DNA of 64,000 nt. It comes from Rhizobiaceae bacterium (GTDB lineage Bacteria; Pseudomonadota; Alphaproteobacteria; Rhizobiales; Rhizobiaceae). Of this stretch, positions 55,205 through 63,832 are shown one piece after another; the first letter of the stretch is position 1; the number at the start of each line of letters is the position of its first letter. Location: the NCBI GenBank assembly GCA_023953845.1, contig JAMLJC010000002.1:682001-746000 (forward strand), given 5' to 3'. Below the pieces are notes generated by a model that searched no databases, was not told where the DNA came from, and worked only from the letters and a program-made list of their open reading frames with translations. The translations under genes were made by a program, and so were the position numbers.

Positions 55205-55633
55205 TTATTCCGCAAGCGCGGCACGAATCCTGTCGGCGTTGGCCGACAGCACCTCGGACTTTTCCATCGTTCCGGTGTGCGGCTTCAGCGCGACACCATC
55301 GAACCGGGGAATGATATGGACATGCAGGTGGAAAACGACCTGTCCGCCGGCCGATTCGTTGAACTGCTGGACCGTCACGCCGTCGGCGGCAAAGGCCTTC
55401 ATGACGGCGCGCGCCAGCTTCTGCGTCGTCCTGCCGACCGCGGCGAGGCTTTCCGGCGACACATCCAGAATGTTGCGCGACGGCGCCTTGGGAATCACGA
55501 GGCAGTGGCCGTCGCCGCGCGGCATGATGTCCATGAAGGCGAAGGTGTCGGCATCCTCATAGAGCTTGTAGGCCGGCAAGTCGCCGCGCAGGATCTTGGC
55601 GAAGACGTTGTTATCGTCATAAGGGGTGGTCAT
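55205..55633 (-). CDS. HIT family protein
   Basis: 142 residues from the ATG at 55633. The histidine-triad motif is H102, H104 and H106 in QVVFHLHVHIIPRF, preceded by the conserved NVFAKILRGDLPAYKLYEDA and FMDIMPRGDGHCLVIPKAPS. This is the Hint/HinT branch, which hydrolyses nucleoside phosphoramidates or AMP-lysine adducts. It stands alone; its neighbour on the plus strand is a SMR transporter. Confidence 0.93.
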   Translation of the reverse strand: MTTPYDDNNVFAKILRGDLPAYKLYEDADTFAFMDIMPRGDGHCLVIPKAPSRNILDVSPESLAAVGRTTQKLARAVMKAFAADGVTVQQFNESAGGQVVFHLHVHIIPRFDGVALKPHTGTMEKSEVLSANADRIRAALAE

Positions 55634-55714
55634 TCGAGCCTCGCGCAGGTGTGAGGGAGCGGATATTTCGCCGGGCATCGCCCGGGCGTCAACCGGGAAG
55701 AGGGCGGAACGGCC

Positions 55715-56050
55715 ATGCATGGGAATTATGTCGCCCTCGTCGTCGCCGTGGTATGCGAGGTCATTGCCACAGCCGCACTCAAGGAAACCAACGGTTTCAC
55801 CCGGCTTGTCCCCTCGCTCGTCACCGTGGCGGGCTATGCGTTGGCCTTCTACCTGCTCGCCATTCCCCTGAAGACGATGCCGGTCGGCGTCGTCTACGCG
55901 ATCTGGTCCGGAGCGGGAATCGTCCTCATCACGATGATCGGCTGGATCTGGTTCCGCCAGATACTCGACCTGCCGGCGCTCGCCGGCATCGGGATGATCC
56001 TGGCCGGCGTGCTCGTCATCAACGTCTTCTCCCGCACGGTCGGCCATTGA
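55715..56050 (+). CDS. Small multidrug resistance (SMR) family transporter
   Basis: 111 residues, four membrane helices. The essential glutamate is E15 in VVAVVCEVIATAALKETNGF; further family marks are GYALAFYLLAIPLKTMPVGV, VVYAIWSGAGIVLITMIGWI and a C-terminal GMILAGVLVINVFS. Length and signatures match EmrE/SugE-type exporters of quaternary ammonium compounds or guanidinium. The residues that separate Qac from Gdx types are not decisive by eye, so the substrate is open. Confidence 0.9.
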   Translation: MHGNYVALVVAVVCEVIATAALKETNGFTRLVPSLVTVAGYALAFYLLAIPLKTMPVGVVYAIWSGAGIVLITMIGWIWFRQILDLPALAGIGMILAGVLVINVFSRTVGH

Positions 56051-56066
56051 AAGAAGCGGGCGCGCT

Positions 56067-57290
56067 TCAATCCCCCTGCCGGATTTCGCCCTTTCTGTAG
56101 GGCGTGTGGCCTTCGTAATATTCACCGATCCGCTCGACCTCGCTCCGCTCGCGTTCGAGATAGTCGGCGATCGCGCGGCGCAATCCCGGATGGGAAATGT
56201 AATGCGCGGACTGCGTGGTCACGGGCACATAGCCTCGCGCCAGCTTGTGCTCGCCCTGCGCTCCAGCCTCCACGGCCTTCAGCTTCCGCTCGATGGCGAA
56301 GTCGATGGCCTGATGGTAGCAGACCTCGAAATGCAGGAACGGATGGTCTTCTATGCAACCCCAGTTGCGGCCGTAGAGCACTTCTGAGCCGATGAAGTTG
56401 ATGGCGCCGGCCACGTGGCGGCCGTTGCGCCTGGCCATGACGAGCAGCACGTCGTCGGCCATGCGCTCGCCGATCAGCGAGAAGAACTTCCGGTTGAGAT
56501 AGGGCCGGCCCCATTTGCGGCCGCCCGTGTCCATATAGAAGGCGAAGAAATCGTCCCAGACCGCTTCGGTTATGTCACTGCCGGTCAGCCGATCGATCTC
56601 GATGCCCGCCGCCACGGCTTCCCGCCGCTCCTTTTTCAGCGCCTTGCGCTTGCGTGAGGAGAGGGTGGCGAGAAAATCGTCGTAGCTACCATAGCCCTCG
56701 TTGAAGAAGTGGAACTGCTGGTCGGTGCGGATCAGGAATCCGCCCTCTTCCAGCGCGGCGATATCGTCCGGTTCCGCGAATGTCACATGAGCGGAGGACA
56801 CGCCCAGACGGTCAGTCACGGTCTTCAGCCCGGAAGCCAGCGCCGCCCTCGGCGCGTCGGGTGCGATGTCGCGGTGCACCAGCAGCCTTGGGCCAGTGGC
56901 GGGAGTGAATGGAACGGACGCCTGCAGTTTGGGATAGTAACGGCCGCCGGCGCGCTCGAAAGCGTCAGCCCAGCCATGATCGAACACATATTCGCCCTGG
57001 CTATGGGACTTCAGATAGCAGGGCACCGCGCCGAGCAGAATGCCGGCCGACGTTTCCAGCCTCAGATGATGCCCCTGCCAGCCGGATCGCGGAACGGCGC
57101 ATCCGGAATCTTCGAGCGCCGACAGAAAATCATACGAAATGAACGGGTTGTATGTATGTGTCAGACTTGTCCGATCGGCGCCGGCCAGCGTTTGCCACTC
57201 GTCTCGGGTGAAGGCGCCTATGCTGGCGGCGGCCCGGATGACGAAGGAGTCATCCGGCGTATGCGCCCCTGAGTCGGTTTCGCCGTCCAT
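56067..57290 (-). CDS. FemAB-like GNAT acyltransferase (peptidogalycan biosynthesis type, DUF482)
   Basis: 407 residues. The sequence FISYDFLSALEDSGCAVPRS, QGEYVFDHGWADAFERAGGR, FTPATGPRLL and RKRKALKKERREAVAAGIEI, together with LHFEVCYHQAIDFAIERKLK, AVEAGAQGEHKLARGYVPVT and AHYISHPGLRRAIADYLERE, define the DUF482/COG3146 family. These are related to FemAB peptidyl transferases but of unproven function. Complete at both ends. Convergent with the SMR gene, with 16 bases between. Confidence 0.88.
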   Translation of the reverse strand: MDGETDSGAHTPDDSFVIRAAASIGAFTRDEWQTLAGADRTSLTHTYNPFISYDFLSALEDSGCAVPRSGWQGHHLRLETSAGILLGAVPCYLKSHSQGEYVFDHGWADAFERAGGRYYPKLQASVPFTPATGPRLLVHRDIAPDAPRAALASGLKTVTDRLGVSSAHVTFAEPDDIAALEEGGFLIRTDQQFHFFNEGYGSYDDFLATLSSRKRKALKKERREAVAAGIEIDRLTGSDITEAVWDDFFAFYMDTGGRKWGRPYLNRKFFSLIGERMADDVLLVMARRNGRHVAGAINFIGSEVLYGRNWGCIEDHPFLHFEVCYHQAIDFAIERKLKAVEAGAQGEHKLARGYVPVTTQSAHYISHPGLRRAIADYLERERSEVERIGEYYEGHTPYRKGEIRQGD

Positions 57291-57335
57291 GCCCCTTACT
57301 TACGCTTCGCATGTGCGAAAACAAGGCGATCGCAA

Positions 57336-58058
57336 TCACGATAGCGCGGCTGGCTGAAAGCCCTCGAACGTCATCTGGTCGGCATGGGCGAACGTGGCCT
57401 GCATGGCAGGCTCGTCGCGCACGGTCCACGTGATCACCGGCATGTTCAGCCGTTCGCGCACGAAGCTGATGAAGCGGTTCGGCAGGTGCGCGATGCCGTA
57501 GGACACGAAGTCGATGCCGTGGGCCAGCATGGAGAAATGCGCCTCGATCTCGTGTTCTTTCTCACCCCACGCGGTGAGCCCGGCCGGGATGCCCGGCGCA
57601 TCGCGTCTGAAATCGCGGATCAGCCAGTGGTCGAAGGACATGATGGCCGCCTTGCCGCGATAGCCTTCCAATTCCCGCGCAACGGCCTGCACAAGGCCAT
57701 CGTCATGGCCGGGAATGCCCTTCAACTCGATGACCAGCGGCACGCGACCGGCAACGAGTTCCAGCATTTCGGCAAGCCGGGGCGCACGATCGGCGGTGCC
57801 CCCGATTCTCAGCGCCGCCATCTCCGCCGCTGTGCGCTGCCAGATGTAACCATCCGTTCCCGTCAGCCGCGTCAGCGTGTCGTCGTGGAAGACCACCGGC
57901 ACGCCGTCGGAGGAAAGATGCACGTCGCATTCGATGGTGTAGCCATGTTCCACCGCGCGGGCGAAGGCGGAGAGCGTGTTTTCCCAGACGCGGTTGTTCA
58001 TGTCGTGATAGCCGCGATGGGCGATCGGACGCTCGGTCAGCCAGGCAAGCTCGGCCAT
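57336..58058 (-). CDS. Glycerophosphodiester phosphodiesterase
   Basis: 240 residues from the ATG at 58058. It has the GDPD motifs: IAHRGYHDMNNRVWENTLSA (HRG, EN), TIECDVHLSSDGVPVVFHDD (ExD, HD) and VIELKG (ELK), all needed for metal and substrate. No signal peptide, so it is cytoplasmic, like UgpQ. It releases glycerol-3-phosphate from phospholipid headgroups. It starts 7 bases beyond the stop of the RidA gene on the same strand. Confidence 0.93.
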   Translation of the reverse strand: MAELAWLTERPIAHRGYHDMNNRVWENTLSAFARAVEHGYTIECDVHLSSDGVPVVFHDDTLTRLTGTDGYIWQRTAAEMAALRIGGTADRAPRLAEMLELVAGRVPLVIELKGIPGHDDGLVQAVARELEGYRGKAAIMSFDHWLIRDFRRDAPGIPAGLTAWGEKEHEIEAHFSMLAHGIDFVSYGIAHLPNRFISFVRERLNMPVITWTVRDEPAMQATFAHADQMTFEGFQPAALS

Positions 58059-58065
58059 GGAATGC

Positions 58066-58530
58066 TCACGCGATCTCGATGACGGCTTCGACCTCGACCG
58101 CCGCATTGAGCGGCAGGCTCGGAACGCCTACCGCCGAGCGCGCATGTTTGCCGCTTTCGCCGAGTGCGGCGACCAGAAAGTCCGACGCGCCGTTGGCGAC
58201 GAGGTGCTGTTCGGTGAAATCCGGATCGGATGCGACGAAGACCGTGATCTTCACGATTCGCCTGATGCGCCCGAGATCGCCGAGGGCAGCCTTTGCCTGC
58301 GCCAGAATGTTGACGGCGCAGAGCTTCGCGCCTTCCTTGCCGGCGGCGACGTCCACGTCGCGACCGAGCTTGCCGCTCACAGCCAGCTTGCCGTCCTTTA
58401 GCGGCAACTGGCCCGCGGTGAACAGCAGGTTGCCGCTTTGCATGAAAGGCACGTAGTTAGCGGCCGGCGCGGCCGCCGCCGGCAGGGTTACGCCGAGGTC
58501 GGCCAGCCGCTGCTCGATGGTTTCGGACAT
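58066..58530 (-). CDS. RidA family protein (YjgF/YER057c/UK114)
   Basis: 154 residues from the ATG at 58530 (GAGGAAGAG upstream). Typical features: ADLGVTLPAAAAPAANYVPF, LLFTAGQLPLKDGKLAVSGK, LAQAKAALGDLGRIRRIVKI and the closing ARSAVGVPSLPLNAAVEVEAV. The arginine that binds 2-iminobutyrate in RidA corresponds to R in HARSAVGV. RidA deaminates reactive enamine/imine intermediates. This longer form is the COG0251 subgroup with a less certain substrate. Co-transcribed with the phosphodiesterase gene. Confidence 0.9.
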   Translation of the reverse strand: MSETIEQRLADLGVTLPAAAAPAANYVPFMQSGNLLFTAGQLPLKDGKLAVSGKLGRDVDVAAGKEGAKLCAVNILAQAKAALGDLGRIRRIVKITVFVASDPDFTEQHLVANGASDFLVAALGESGKHARSAVGVPSLPLNAAVEVEAVIEIA

Positions 58531-58664
58531 TGTCTCTTCCTCAATTCCTGGGGGTAGTCGGGCCAAGTCGGCGGCAAGGTGCTATTTTTGCCTCGCTTCC
58601 GCCACGACTTTTTTTATGGTGGGGCGGATTGTTGCGGTGCAAGGCCGCCGACCTGGAGTGTTCG

Positions 58665-59489
58665 ATGCGCGTCTCGCGCTTTGCATTGGTTCTCGCACCG
58701 CTTTTGCTCGCCGCCACGCCATCATGGGCCGTGAGCCCGCTGGCTCCGCACCGGGCCGTCTACGATCTCGAACTCGACAAGGCGTCCGACCGCTCGGGCA
58801 TCACAGGTCTCTCCGGGCGCATGGTCTACGAATTCAACGGTTCGCCTTGCGAGGGGTACACGGTCAAGTTTCGCTTCGTCACCGATATCCGCACGAGGGA
58901 GGTCACGCGGCTGACCGACCAGCAGACAACCACGTTCGAGGACGGCGAAGGCAAGAATTTTTCCTTCGTCACCAAATCCTTCGTCGACCGCAATCCCGAT
59001 ACGGAAACGAAGGGCATGGCGGAGATCGAGGGCGACAAGCTGGTCGTCAAGATCGAGAAGCCGGAGCCAGCCACGATCGACCTCCAGAAGACGCAGTTTC
59101 CCACCAAGCATCTGGAAGAACTTATCGAGAAGGCCAAGGCCGGCGAGACGTTCTACCAGACGAGCCTGTTCGACGGCTCCGAGGACGCCGACAGGGTGAT
59201 GTCCACGACCGTCGTCATCGGCAAGAGGCAGACGCCCGCCGACAGCGATCCGGAAAAGAAGGTTCTGGCAGGCCTCGGCGCGGACGGGTTCTGGCCGGTG
59301 GACATCGCCTATTTCGACGAGTCCAAGAACGATGGCGAGGAGACGCCGGAGTATCGCATCAGCTTCAAGCTACACGAGAACGGCATGAGCCGCGATCTCG
59401 TGATGGATTACGGCGATTTCTCGATGAGGGGCACGCTGGTCAATCTTTCGCTGTTCCCGGTGCCCGCCGAGACCGACTGCGCCAAATAG
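58665..59489 (+). CDS. eipB: Cell envelope integrity protein EipB (DUF1849)
   Basis: 274 residues from the ATG at 58665 (GGAG 8 bases upstream). A signal peptide (MRVSRFALVLAPLLLAATPS) is followed by the DUF1849 domain: LAPHRAVYDLELDKASDRSG, GRMVYEFNGSPCEGYTVKF and YRISFKLHENGMSRDLVMDY. Two cysteines, C62 and C272 near the end (ETDCAK), correspond to the conserved disulfide of Brucella EipB, a periplasmic beta-spiral protein needed for envelope integrity and infection. Divergent from RidA. The role in this organism is inferred. Confidence 0.92.
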   Translation: MRVSRFALVLAPLLLAATPSWAVSPLAPHRAVYDLELDKASDRSGITGLSGRMVYEFNGSPCEGYTVKFRFVTDIRTREVTRLTDQQTTTFEDGEGKNFSFVTKSFVDRNPDTETKGMAEIEGDKLVVKIEKPEPATIDLQKTQFPTKHLEELIEKAKAGETFYQTSLFDGSEDADRVMSTTVVIGKRQTPADSDPEKKVLAGLGADGFWPVDIAYFDESKNDGEETPEYRISFKLHENGMSRDLVMDYGDFSMRGTLVNLSLFPVPAETDCAK

Positions 59490-59590
59490 GCCGATCGGCA
59501 CGCCGCTTCCCGGTTCCGCGTAACCTTTTCTCGACCGCCAGCGCGCATACTACGTGCATAGCGACTTCGGATGTTTGCGGCGGGGTGGAT

Positions 59591-60895
59591 TTGAGCAAGA
59601 TCGACGTCTTCGTGGCACCCCGGCCGAAGCGCTGGATGATCCGGGCGACCACCGTGATCAACCGCGTGGCGATGCTGCATGGCGTGCCGGGCCTGCGCGA
59701 TATCTGGCCCTTTTCGCTCGTGCCGGGGATTCGCGGCATATCCAATGTGCGAATAGTGGATTTGCCGGATGCGGATTTCGAGCGGTTGAAGGCGACGTGC
59801 GGCACCGGCAAGGCGACCTTCATCGTGCCGAACCATCCGGAGTTCTTCACCGACTGGATGATCGACAAGGAGCTTCTGTGGCGAACCGCGCCGATGGCCG
59901 CATCTTGGGCGACCCATACGGTCGTCAACGGTCTCGGCGGCCTTATGCAGAAATTCTGGCTCGCCAACAATCTGATCGCGCAGATCCCCGGCAACTCGGA
60001 TGGCTCGAGACGCTACTCTGTAGAATGGGCGGCGAAGGGCAACGGTGTTCTGCTTCACCCGGAAGGCTCGGTCGGCTGGCACAATGACTGGATCGCGCCG
60101 TTGCTGCCGGGAGCGGTGGAGATGGCGGCGGATGCGCTGACGCTCGGCCGTGGCACGATGCCGGATTTCCGGGCTTTCGTGGTGCCGGTCGTCTGGAAAT
60201 TCGTGTTCCTCGATGATGCCGAGCCCGGACTGCGGAAGGAGGCGGCGTATGTGCGCCGGCGGCTCGGTCTTCCGCCGGCCCGGCGTGCCGTTTCAAGCGC
60301 CCAGCAGGTGTTCGACATTTACGATGCGCTGACCCGCCGCGATTTCGAGCGCTACGGCCTGACGGCGTCGGGCTCCTCGCCGCTACGGCAGCGGCATGCG
60401 GCGTTGCTCGATCTGCTCGGTGGGATGCTCGCCGAAGCAATCGGCTTCGACAAGACGAATGTGTCTCGTGAAGAGCTTCTGCGGGCCGCGCGCCGCTGGT
60501 TGCGCGAGAACAGATCCGTCGAAAAGCGCCGGCGCGAGGAGGTGAGGGAGCTTCTGGACGATCTCGCTCGCGTCGCGCGGCTCGGCGCCTTCGCCTTCGA
60601 GGCCGAGGACATTACGCAGGAACAGGTGGCGGAGCATCTGAAGCGCCTGCGCAACGACTACTGCAAGGGCACGCTGCGCGACTCCATCAATCGTTTCGTG
60701 CCGCAGCCGGTGGCGCCGCGCAAAGCCATCATCCGTGTGCCGGAGCCGATCGAGATTCTGGATACCAAGCCGGACGTGGAGAAAATTCTGGCCGAACTGC
60801 GCCATCGTCTTCAGGCGGCGCTCGATCAGATCAACGCCGAACTGCGCGGGCGAGGCGCGTTTCGGGTGGAGAAGAACCCGTTTCGGCAGGATTAG
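59591..60895 (+). CDS. Acyltransferase-like (PlsC-type) protein
   Basis: 434 residues, most likely from a TTG at 59591 (a GTG at 59585 is possible). It resembles lysophosphatidate acyltransferases: NHPEFFTDWMIDKELL corresponds to block I and LLHPEGSVGWHNDW to block III (PEG). The block I catalytic pair here is spaced H-x5-D instead of the canonical H-x4-D, so activity is uncertain. The C-terminal half (from about residue 250) is helical and basic (RAARRWLRENRSVEKRRREE), with no known domain. Substrate unknown. Confidence 0.65.
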   Translation: MSKIDVFVAPRPKRWMIRATTVINRVAMLHGVPGLRDIWPFSLVPGIRGISNVRIVDLPDADFERLKATCGTGKATFIVPNHPEFFTDWMIDKELLWRTAPMAASWATHTVVNGLGGLMQKFWLANNLIAQIPGNSDGSRRYSVEWAAKGNGVLLHPEGSVGWHNDWIAPLLPGAVEMAADALTLGRGTMPDFRAFVVPVVWKFVFLDDAEPGLRKEAAYVRRRLGLPPARRAVSSAQQVFDIYDALTRRDFERYGLTASGSSPLRQRHAALLDLLGGMLAEAIGFDKTNVSREELLRAARRWLRENRSVEKRRREEVRELLDDLARVARLGAFAFEAEDITQEQVAEHLKRLRNDYCKGTLRDSINRFVPQPVAPRKAIIRVPEPIEILDTKPDVEKILAELRHRLQAALDQINAELRGRGAFRVEKNPFRQD

Positions 60896-61148
60896 ATCGG
60901 CGGAAGCGGATCGGAGGGGATGTTCGCCCCCGCGACGGCCCGAATCCTGACCCATCTTGCGTTTTCCGGCATCTCCCTCTATATGCGCGCACATTCCACA
61001 CACGGACTTTGGTGTCTGTCCGGGAGAAATCCGGCTGATACCTCCGGTGGCGGCAGAAGCTAACCTCCGAAAAGCTCAGGCCTTTCGATCCGGTTGAAAG
61101 CGGAAGCTGTCGATGTCCGTGGAGGCCAACCGGAAAGGAAAATAAAGA
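60896..61148 (+). promoter_or_regulatory. Promoter and leader of rpsB
   Basis: TTGCGT (60957-60962), 17-base spacer, TATATG (60980-60985) is a good candidate promoter. It would give a leader of about 155 bases with the Shine-Dalgarno GGAAAGGAAA close to the rpsB ATG. Such long leaders often carry S2 autoregulation sites; I see GC-rich segments (CCGGTGGCGG, GGCCAACCGG) but cannot define a fold. Confidence 0.45.
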
Positions 61149-61931
61149 ATGGCTCTGCCAGATTTCTCCATGCGCCAGCTTCTTGAGGCTGGTGTTCACT
61201 TCGGCCACCAGACCCATCGCTGGAACCCGAAGATGGCGCCCTACATCTACGGCGCCCGCAACAACATCCACGTCATCGACCTCTCGCAGACCGTGCCGCT
61301 GCTGCATCAGGCTCTGAAGCAGGTTTCCGACGTTGTCGCCCGCGGCGGCCGCGTGCTGTTTGTCGGCACGAAGCGCCAGGCGTCCGATATCGTCGCCGAG
61401 GCGGCGAAGAATTCGGCTCAATATTACGTCAATTCGCGCTGGCTGGGCGGCATGCTCACCAACTGGAAGACGATCTCCAACTCGATCCAGCGCCTGCGCA
61501 AGCTCGACGAGATCCTCGCCGGCGGCGAAGCCCAGGGCTTCACCAAGAAGGAGCGCCTGAACCTCGATCGTGAGCGCGAGAAGCTCAACAAGGCGCTCGG
61601 CGGTATCAAGGACATGGGTTCGACCCCGGATCTGATGTTCGTGATCGACACCAACAAGGAAGCGATCGCGATCCAGGAGGCCAAGCGCCTCGGCATCCCG
61701 GTCGTGGCCGTCATCGACTCGAACTGCGATCCGGACAAGATCGATTTCCCGATCCCGGGCAACGACGACGCCGCGCGCGCCATCCAGCTCTACTGCGACC
61801 TGATCGCCCGCGCCGCCATCGACGGCATCGCCCGTCAGCAGGGCGCGCTTGGCATCGACGTCGGCGCCTCGGCGGAGGCTCCGGTCGAACCGACGCTCGA
61901 CGAGACGTCCGAGGAAGCGCCCAAGGCCTGA
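61149..61931 (+). CDS. rpsB: 30S ribosomal protein S2
   Basis: 260 residues with the S2 signatures MRQLLEAGVHFGHQTHRWNP (residues 10-29), KMAPYIYGARNNIHVIDLSQ and the second S2 pattern in PDLMFVIDTNKEAIAIQEAK and IPVVAVIDSNCDPDKIDFPI. S2 binds late at the neck of the 30S subunit. The acidic tail (EAPVEPTLDETSEEAPK) is usual in alphaproteobacteria. First gene of rpsB-tsf-pyrH-frr. Confidence 0.98.
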   Translation: MALPDFSMRQLLEAGVHFGHQTHRWNPKMAPYIYGARNNIHVIDLSQTVPLLHQALKQVSDVVARGGRVLFVGTKRQASDIVAEAAKNSAQYYVNSRWLGGMLTNWKTISNSIQRLRKLDEILAGGEAQGFTKKERLNLDREREKLNKALGGIKDMGSTPDLMFVIDTNKEAIAIQEAKRLGIPVVAVIDSNCDPDKIDFPIPGNDDAARAIQLYCDLIARAAIDGIARQQGALGIDVGASAEAPVEPTLDETSEEAPKA

Positions 61932-61937
61932 TCGTGG

Positions 61938-61955
61938 AGGCTTCTTCGGAAGCCT
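61938..61955 (+). terminator. UUCG-tetraloop hairpin between rpsB and tsf
   Basis: AGGCTTC-TTCG-GAAGCCT: a 7-bp stem closed by a TTCG tetraloop, 6 bases after the rpsB stop. With no T tract it is more likely an attenuator or a 3' end protector that sets the S2 to EF-Ts ratio. Confidence 0.55.
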
Positions 61956-62051
61956 TCAAATCACTGAAGAATTCGGCGCGCAGGATCGCGTCGGCGAACG
62001 GCGCATCATCGGATCGATGGTGCGCCGCCGTGTTTACCAAGAGGTTTTGAG

Positions 62052-62975
62052 ATGAGCATTTCTGCTGCACAGGTGAAGGAACTCCGCGAGCTGACCGGCG
62101 CGGGCATGATGGATTGCAAGGCCGCCCTTGCCGAGACCAATGGCGATATGGAAGCCGCGGTCGACTGGCTGCGCAAGAAGGGTATCGCCAAGGCTGACAA
62201 GAAAGCCGGCCGTACCGCCGCGGAAGGCCTGATCGGCGTCGATTCTGGCCTGCGCGAGGCCGCGATCGTCGAGGTTAACTCCGAGACCGACTTCGTCGCG
62301 CGCAACGAGGCCTTCCAGGAGATCGTGCGCAACGTCGCCAAGGTGGCGCTCGCCCATGACGGCGACCACGCGAAGTCTTCGGCTGCCAAGTATCCGCATT
62401 CGGACAAGTCCGTGGCCGACACGGTGAAGGATGCCGCCGGCACCATCGGTGAGAATTTGAGCTTCCGCCGCTCGGCCAAGCTCAGCGTTCCGACTGGCGC
62501 CGTTGCGACCTATGTCCACAATTCGGTCGCCGACAATCTCGGCAAGCTCGGCGTGCTCGTTGCGATCGAGACCACCGGCGATGCGGCGAAGGCAGGCGCT
62601 TTCGCTCGTCAGGTCGCCATGCATGTCGCGGCCACCAGCCCGCTTGCGCTCAGCGAGGCCGAGGTCGATCCGGCCGCCGTCGAGCGCGAGAAGGCCATCT
62701 TTTCTGAGCAAGCCCGTGCTTCCGGCAAGCCGGAGAACATCATTGAGAAGATGGTCGAAGGCCGTCTGCGCAAGTTCTACGAGGAGGTCGTGCTGGTGAA
62801 GCAGGCTTTCGTCATGAATCCCGACCTGACGGTCGAGAAGGCGCTGAAGGAAGCCGAGAAGGAAATCGGCGCGCCGGCGAAGATCACCGGCTTCATCCGC
62901 TTCGCGCTCGGCGAGGGCATCGAGAAGGAGGCGAGCGACTTCGCGGCCGAGGTCGCGGCGGCGGTGAAGAAGTAA
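62052..62975 (+). CDS. tsf: Elongation factor Ts
   Basis: 307 residues. N-terminal UBA-like helix AQVKELRELTGAGMMDCKAA, then VDSGLREAAIVEVNSETDFV (the EF-Ts TDFV signature) and the core pairs with HVAATSPLALSEAEVDPAAV and RKFYEEVVLVKQAFVMNPDL. EF-Ts exchanges GDP for GTP on EF-Tu. Complete. Co-transcribed with rpsB through the hairpin region. Confidence 0.98.
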   Translation: MSISAAQVKELRELTGAGMMDCKAALAETNGDMEAAVDWLRKKGIAKADKKAGRTAAEGLIGVDSGLREAAIVEVNSETDFVARNEAFQEIVRNVAKVALAHDGDHAKSSAAKYPHSDKSVADTVKDAAGTIGENLSFRRSAKLSVPTGAVATYVHNSVADNLGKLGVLVAIETTGDAAKAGAFARQVAMHVAATSPLALSEAEVDPAAVEREKAIFSEQARASGKPENIIEKMVEGRLRKFYEEVVLVKQAFVMNPDLTVEKALKEAEKEIGAPAKITGFIRFALGEGIEKEASDFAAEVAAAVKK

Positions 62976-63007
62976 CGCCGCATCAATCGCTTCCTGCGTA
63001 TTGCTGA

Positions 63008-63037
63008 AAGGGCGTCGCGTGACATCGCGGCGCCCTT
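63008..63037 (+). terminator. Hairpin between tsf and pyrH
   Basis: AAGGGCGTCGCG (63008-63019), loop TGACAT, CGCGGCGCCCTT (63026-63037): a 12-bp stem with one T-G pair, 32 bases after the tsf stop. It is followed by CGTGTATC without a T run, so partial termination or attenuation between tsf and pyrH is likely. Confidence 0.6.
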
Positions 63038-63078
63038 CGTGTATCGCAGCACCGCATCCAGCGAATCCAAGGAAGACA

Positions 63079-63801
63079 ATGACGGCGAAGCCCCTCTATC
63101 GGCGTGTGCTCCTCAAGGCGTCGGGAGAGGCCCTCATGGGCCGTCAGGGGTTCGGCATCGATGTCGAGGTGGTGGACCAGATCGCCTCCGACATTGCCGA
63201 GGCGCGTGCGCTCGGCGTCGAGGTCGGTGTCGTCATCGGCGGCGGCAATATTTTTCGCGGCGTCGCCGTTGCCTCCAAGGGTGGGGACCGCGTTACCGGC
63301 GACCACATGGGCATGCTCGGCACGGTCATCAACTCGCTGGCGCTGCGCACCTCGCTCGTGAAGCTTGGCGTCGATACGGTCGTCCTGTCGGCCATCGCCA
63401 TGCCGGAGCTCTGCGAGGGCTTTTCGCAACGTCAGGCGACAGCCTATATGGACGCCGGGAAAGTGGTGATCTTCGCCGGCGGCACGGGAAATCCTTTCTT
63501 CACGACCGACAGCGCCGCCGCGTTGCGCGCGGCCGAGATCGGCGCCGATGCCCTGTTCAAGGGCACGCAGGTCGACGGCATCTATTCGGCCGACCCGAAG
63601 AAGGACCCGAACGCCACGCGCTACGATAGGATCACTCACCAGCAGGTCCTGGAGCAGGGCCTGTCGATCATGGATACCGCCGCAATTGCCCTTGCGCGGG
63701 AAAACCACATCCCGATAATTGTCTTCTCGATCCACGAGAAAGGCGGCTTCGGGGAAATTTTGAAGGGCGCGGGACGCTGCACGGTCGTAGCTGACGCCTG
63801 A
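63079..63801 (+). CDS. pyrH: UMP kinase
   Basis: 240 residues from the ATG at 63079 (GGAAG just upstream). Amino acid kinase fold: VLLKASGEALMGRQGFGIDV, IGGGNIFRGVAVASKGGDRV, TGDHMGMLGTVINSLALR and GTGNPFFTTDSAAALRAAEI are UMP kinase signatures. It phosphorylates UMP to UDP, links pyrimidine supply to growth and is usually allosterically activated by GTP. Standard position between tsf and frr. Confidence 0.97.
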   Translation: MTAKPLYRRVLLKASGEALMGRQGFGIDVEVVDQIASDIAEARALGVEVGVVIGGGNIFRGVAVASKGGDRVTGDHMGMLGTVINSLALRTSLVKLGVDTVVLSAIAMPELCEGFSQRQATAYMDAGKVVIFAGGTGNPFFTTDSAAALRAAEIGADALFKGTQVDGIYSADPKKDPNATRYDRITHQQVLEQGLSIMDTAAIALARENHIPIIVFSIHEKGGFGEILKGAGRCTVVADA

Positions 63802-63832
63802 CCTGGCGGCCTCGTCGATAAAGGAGAACAAG

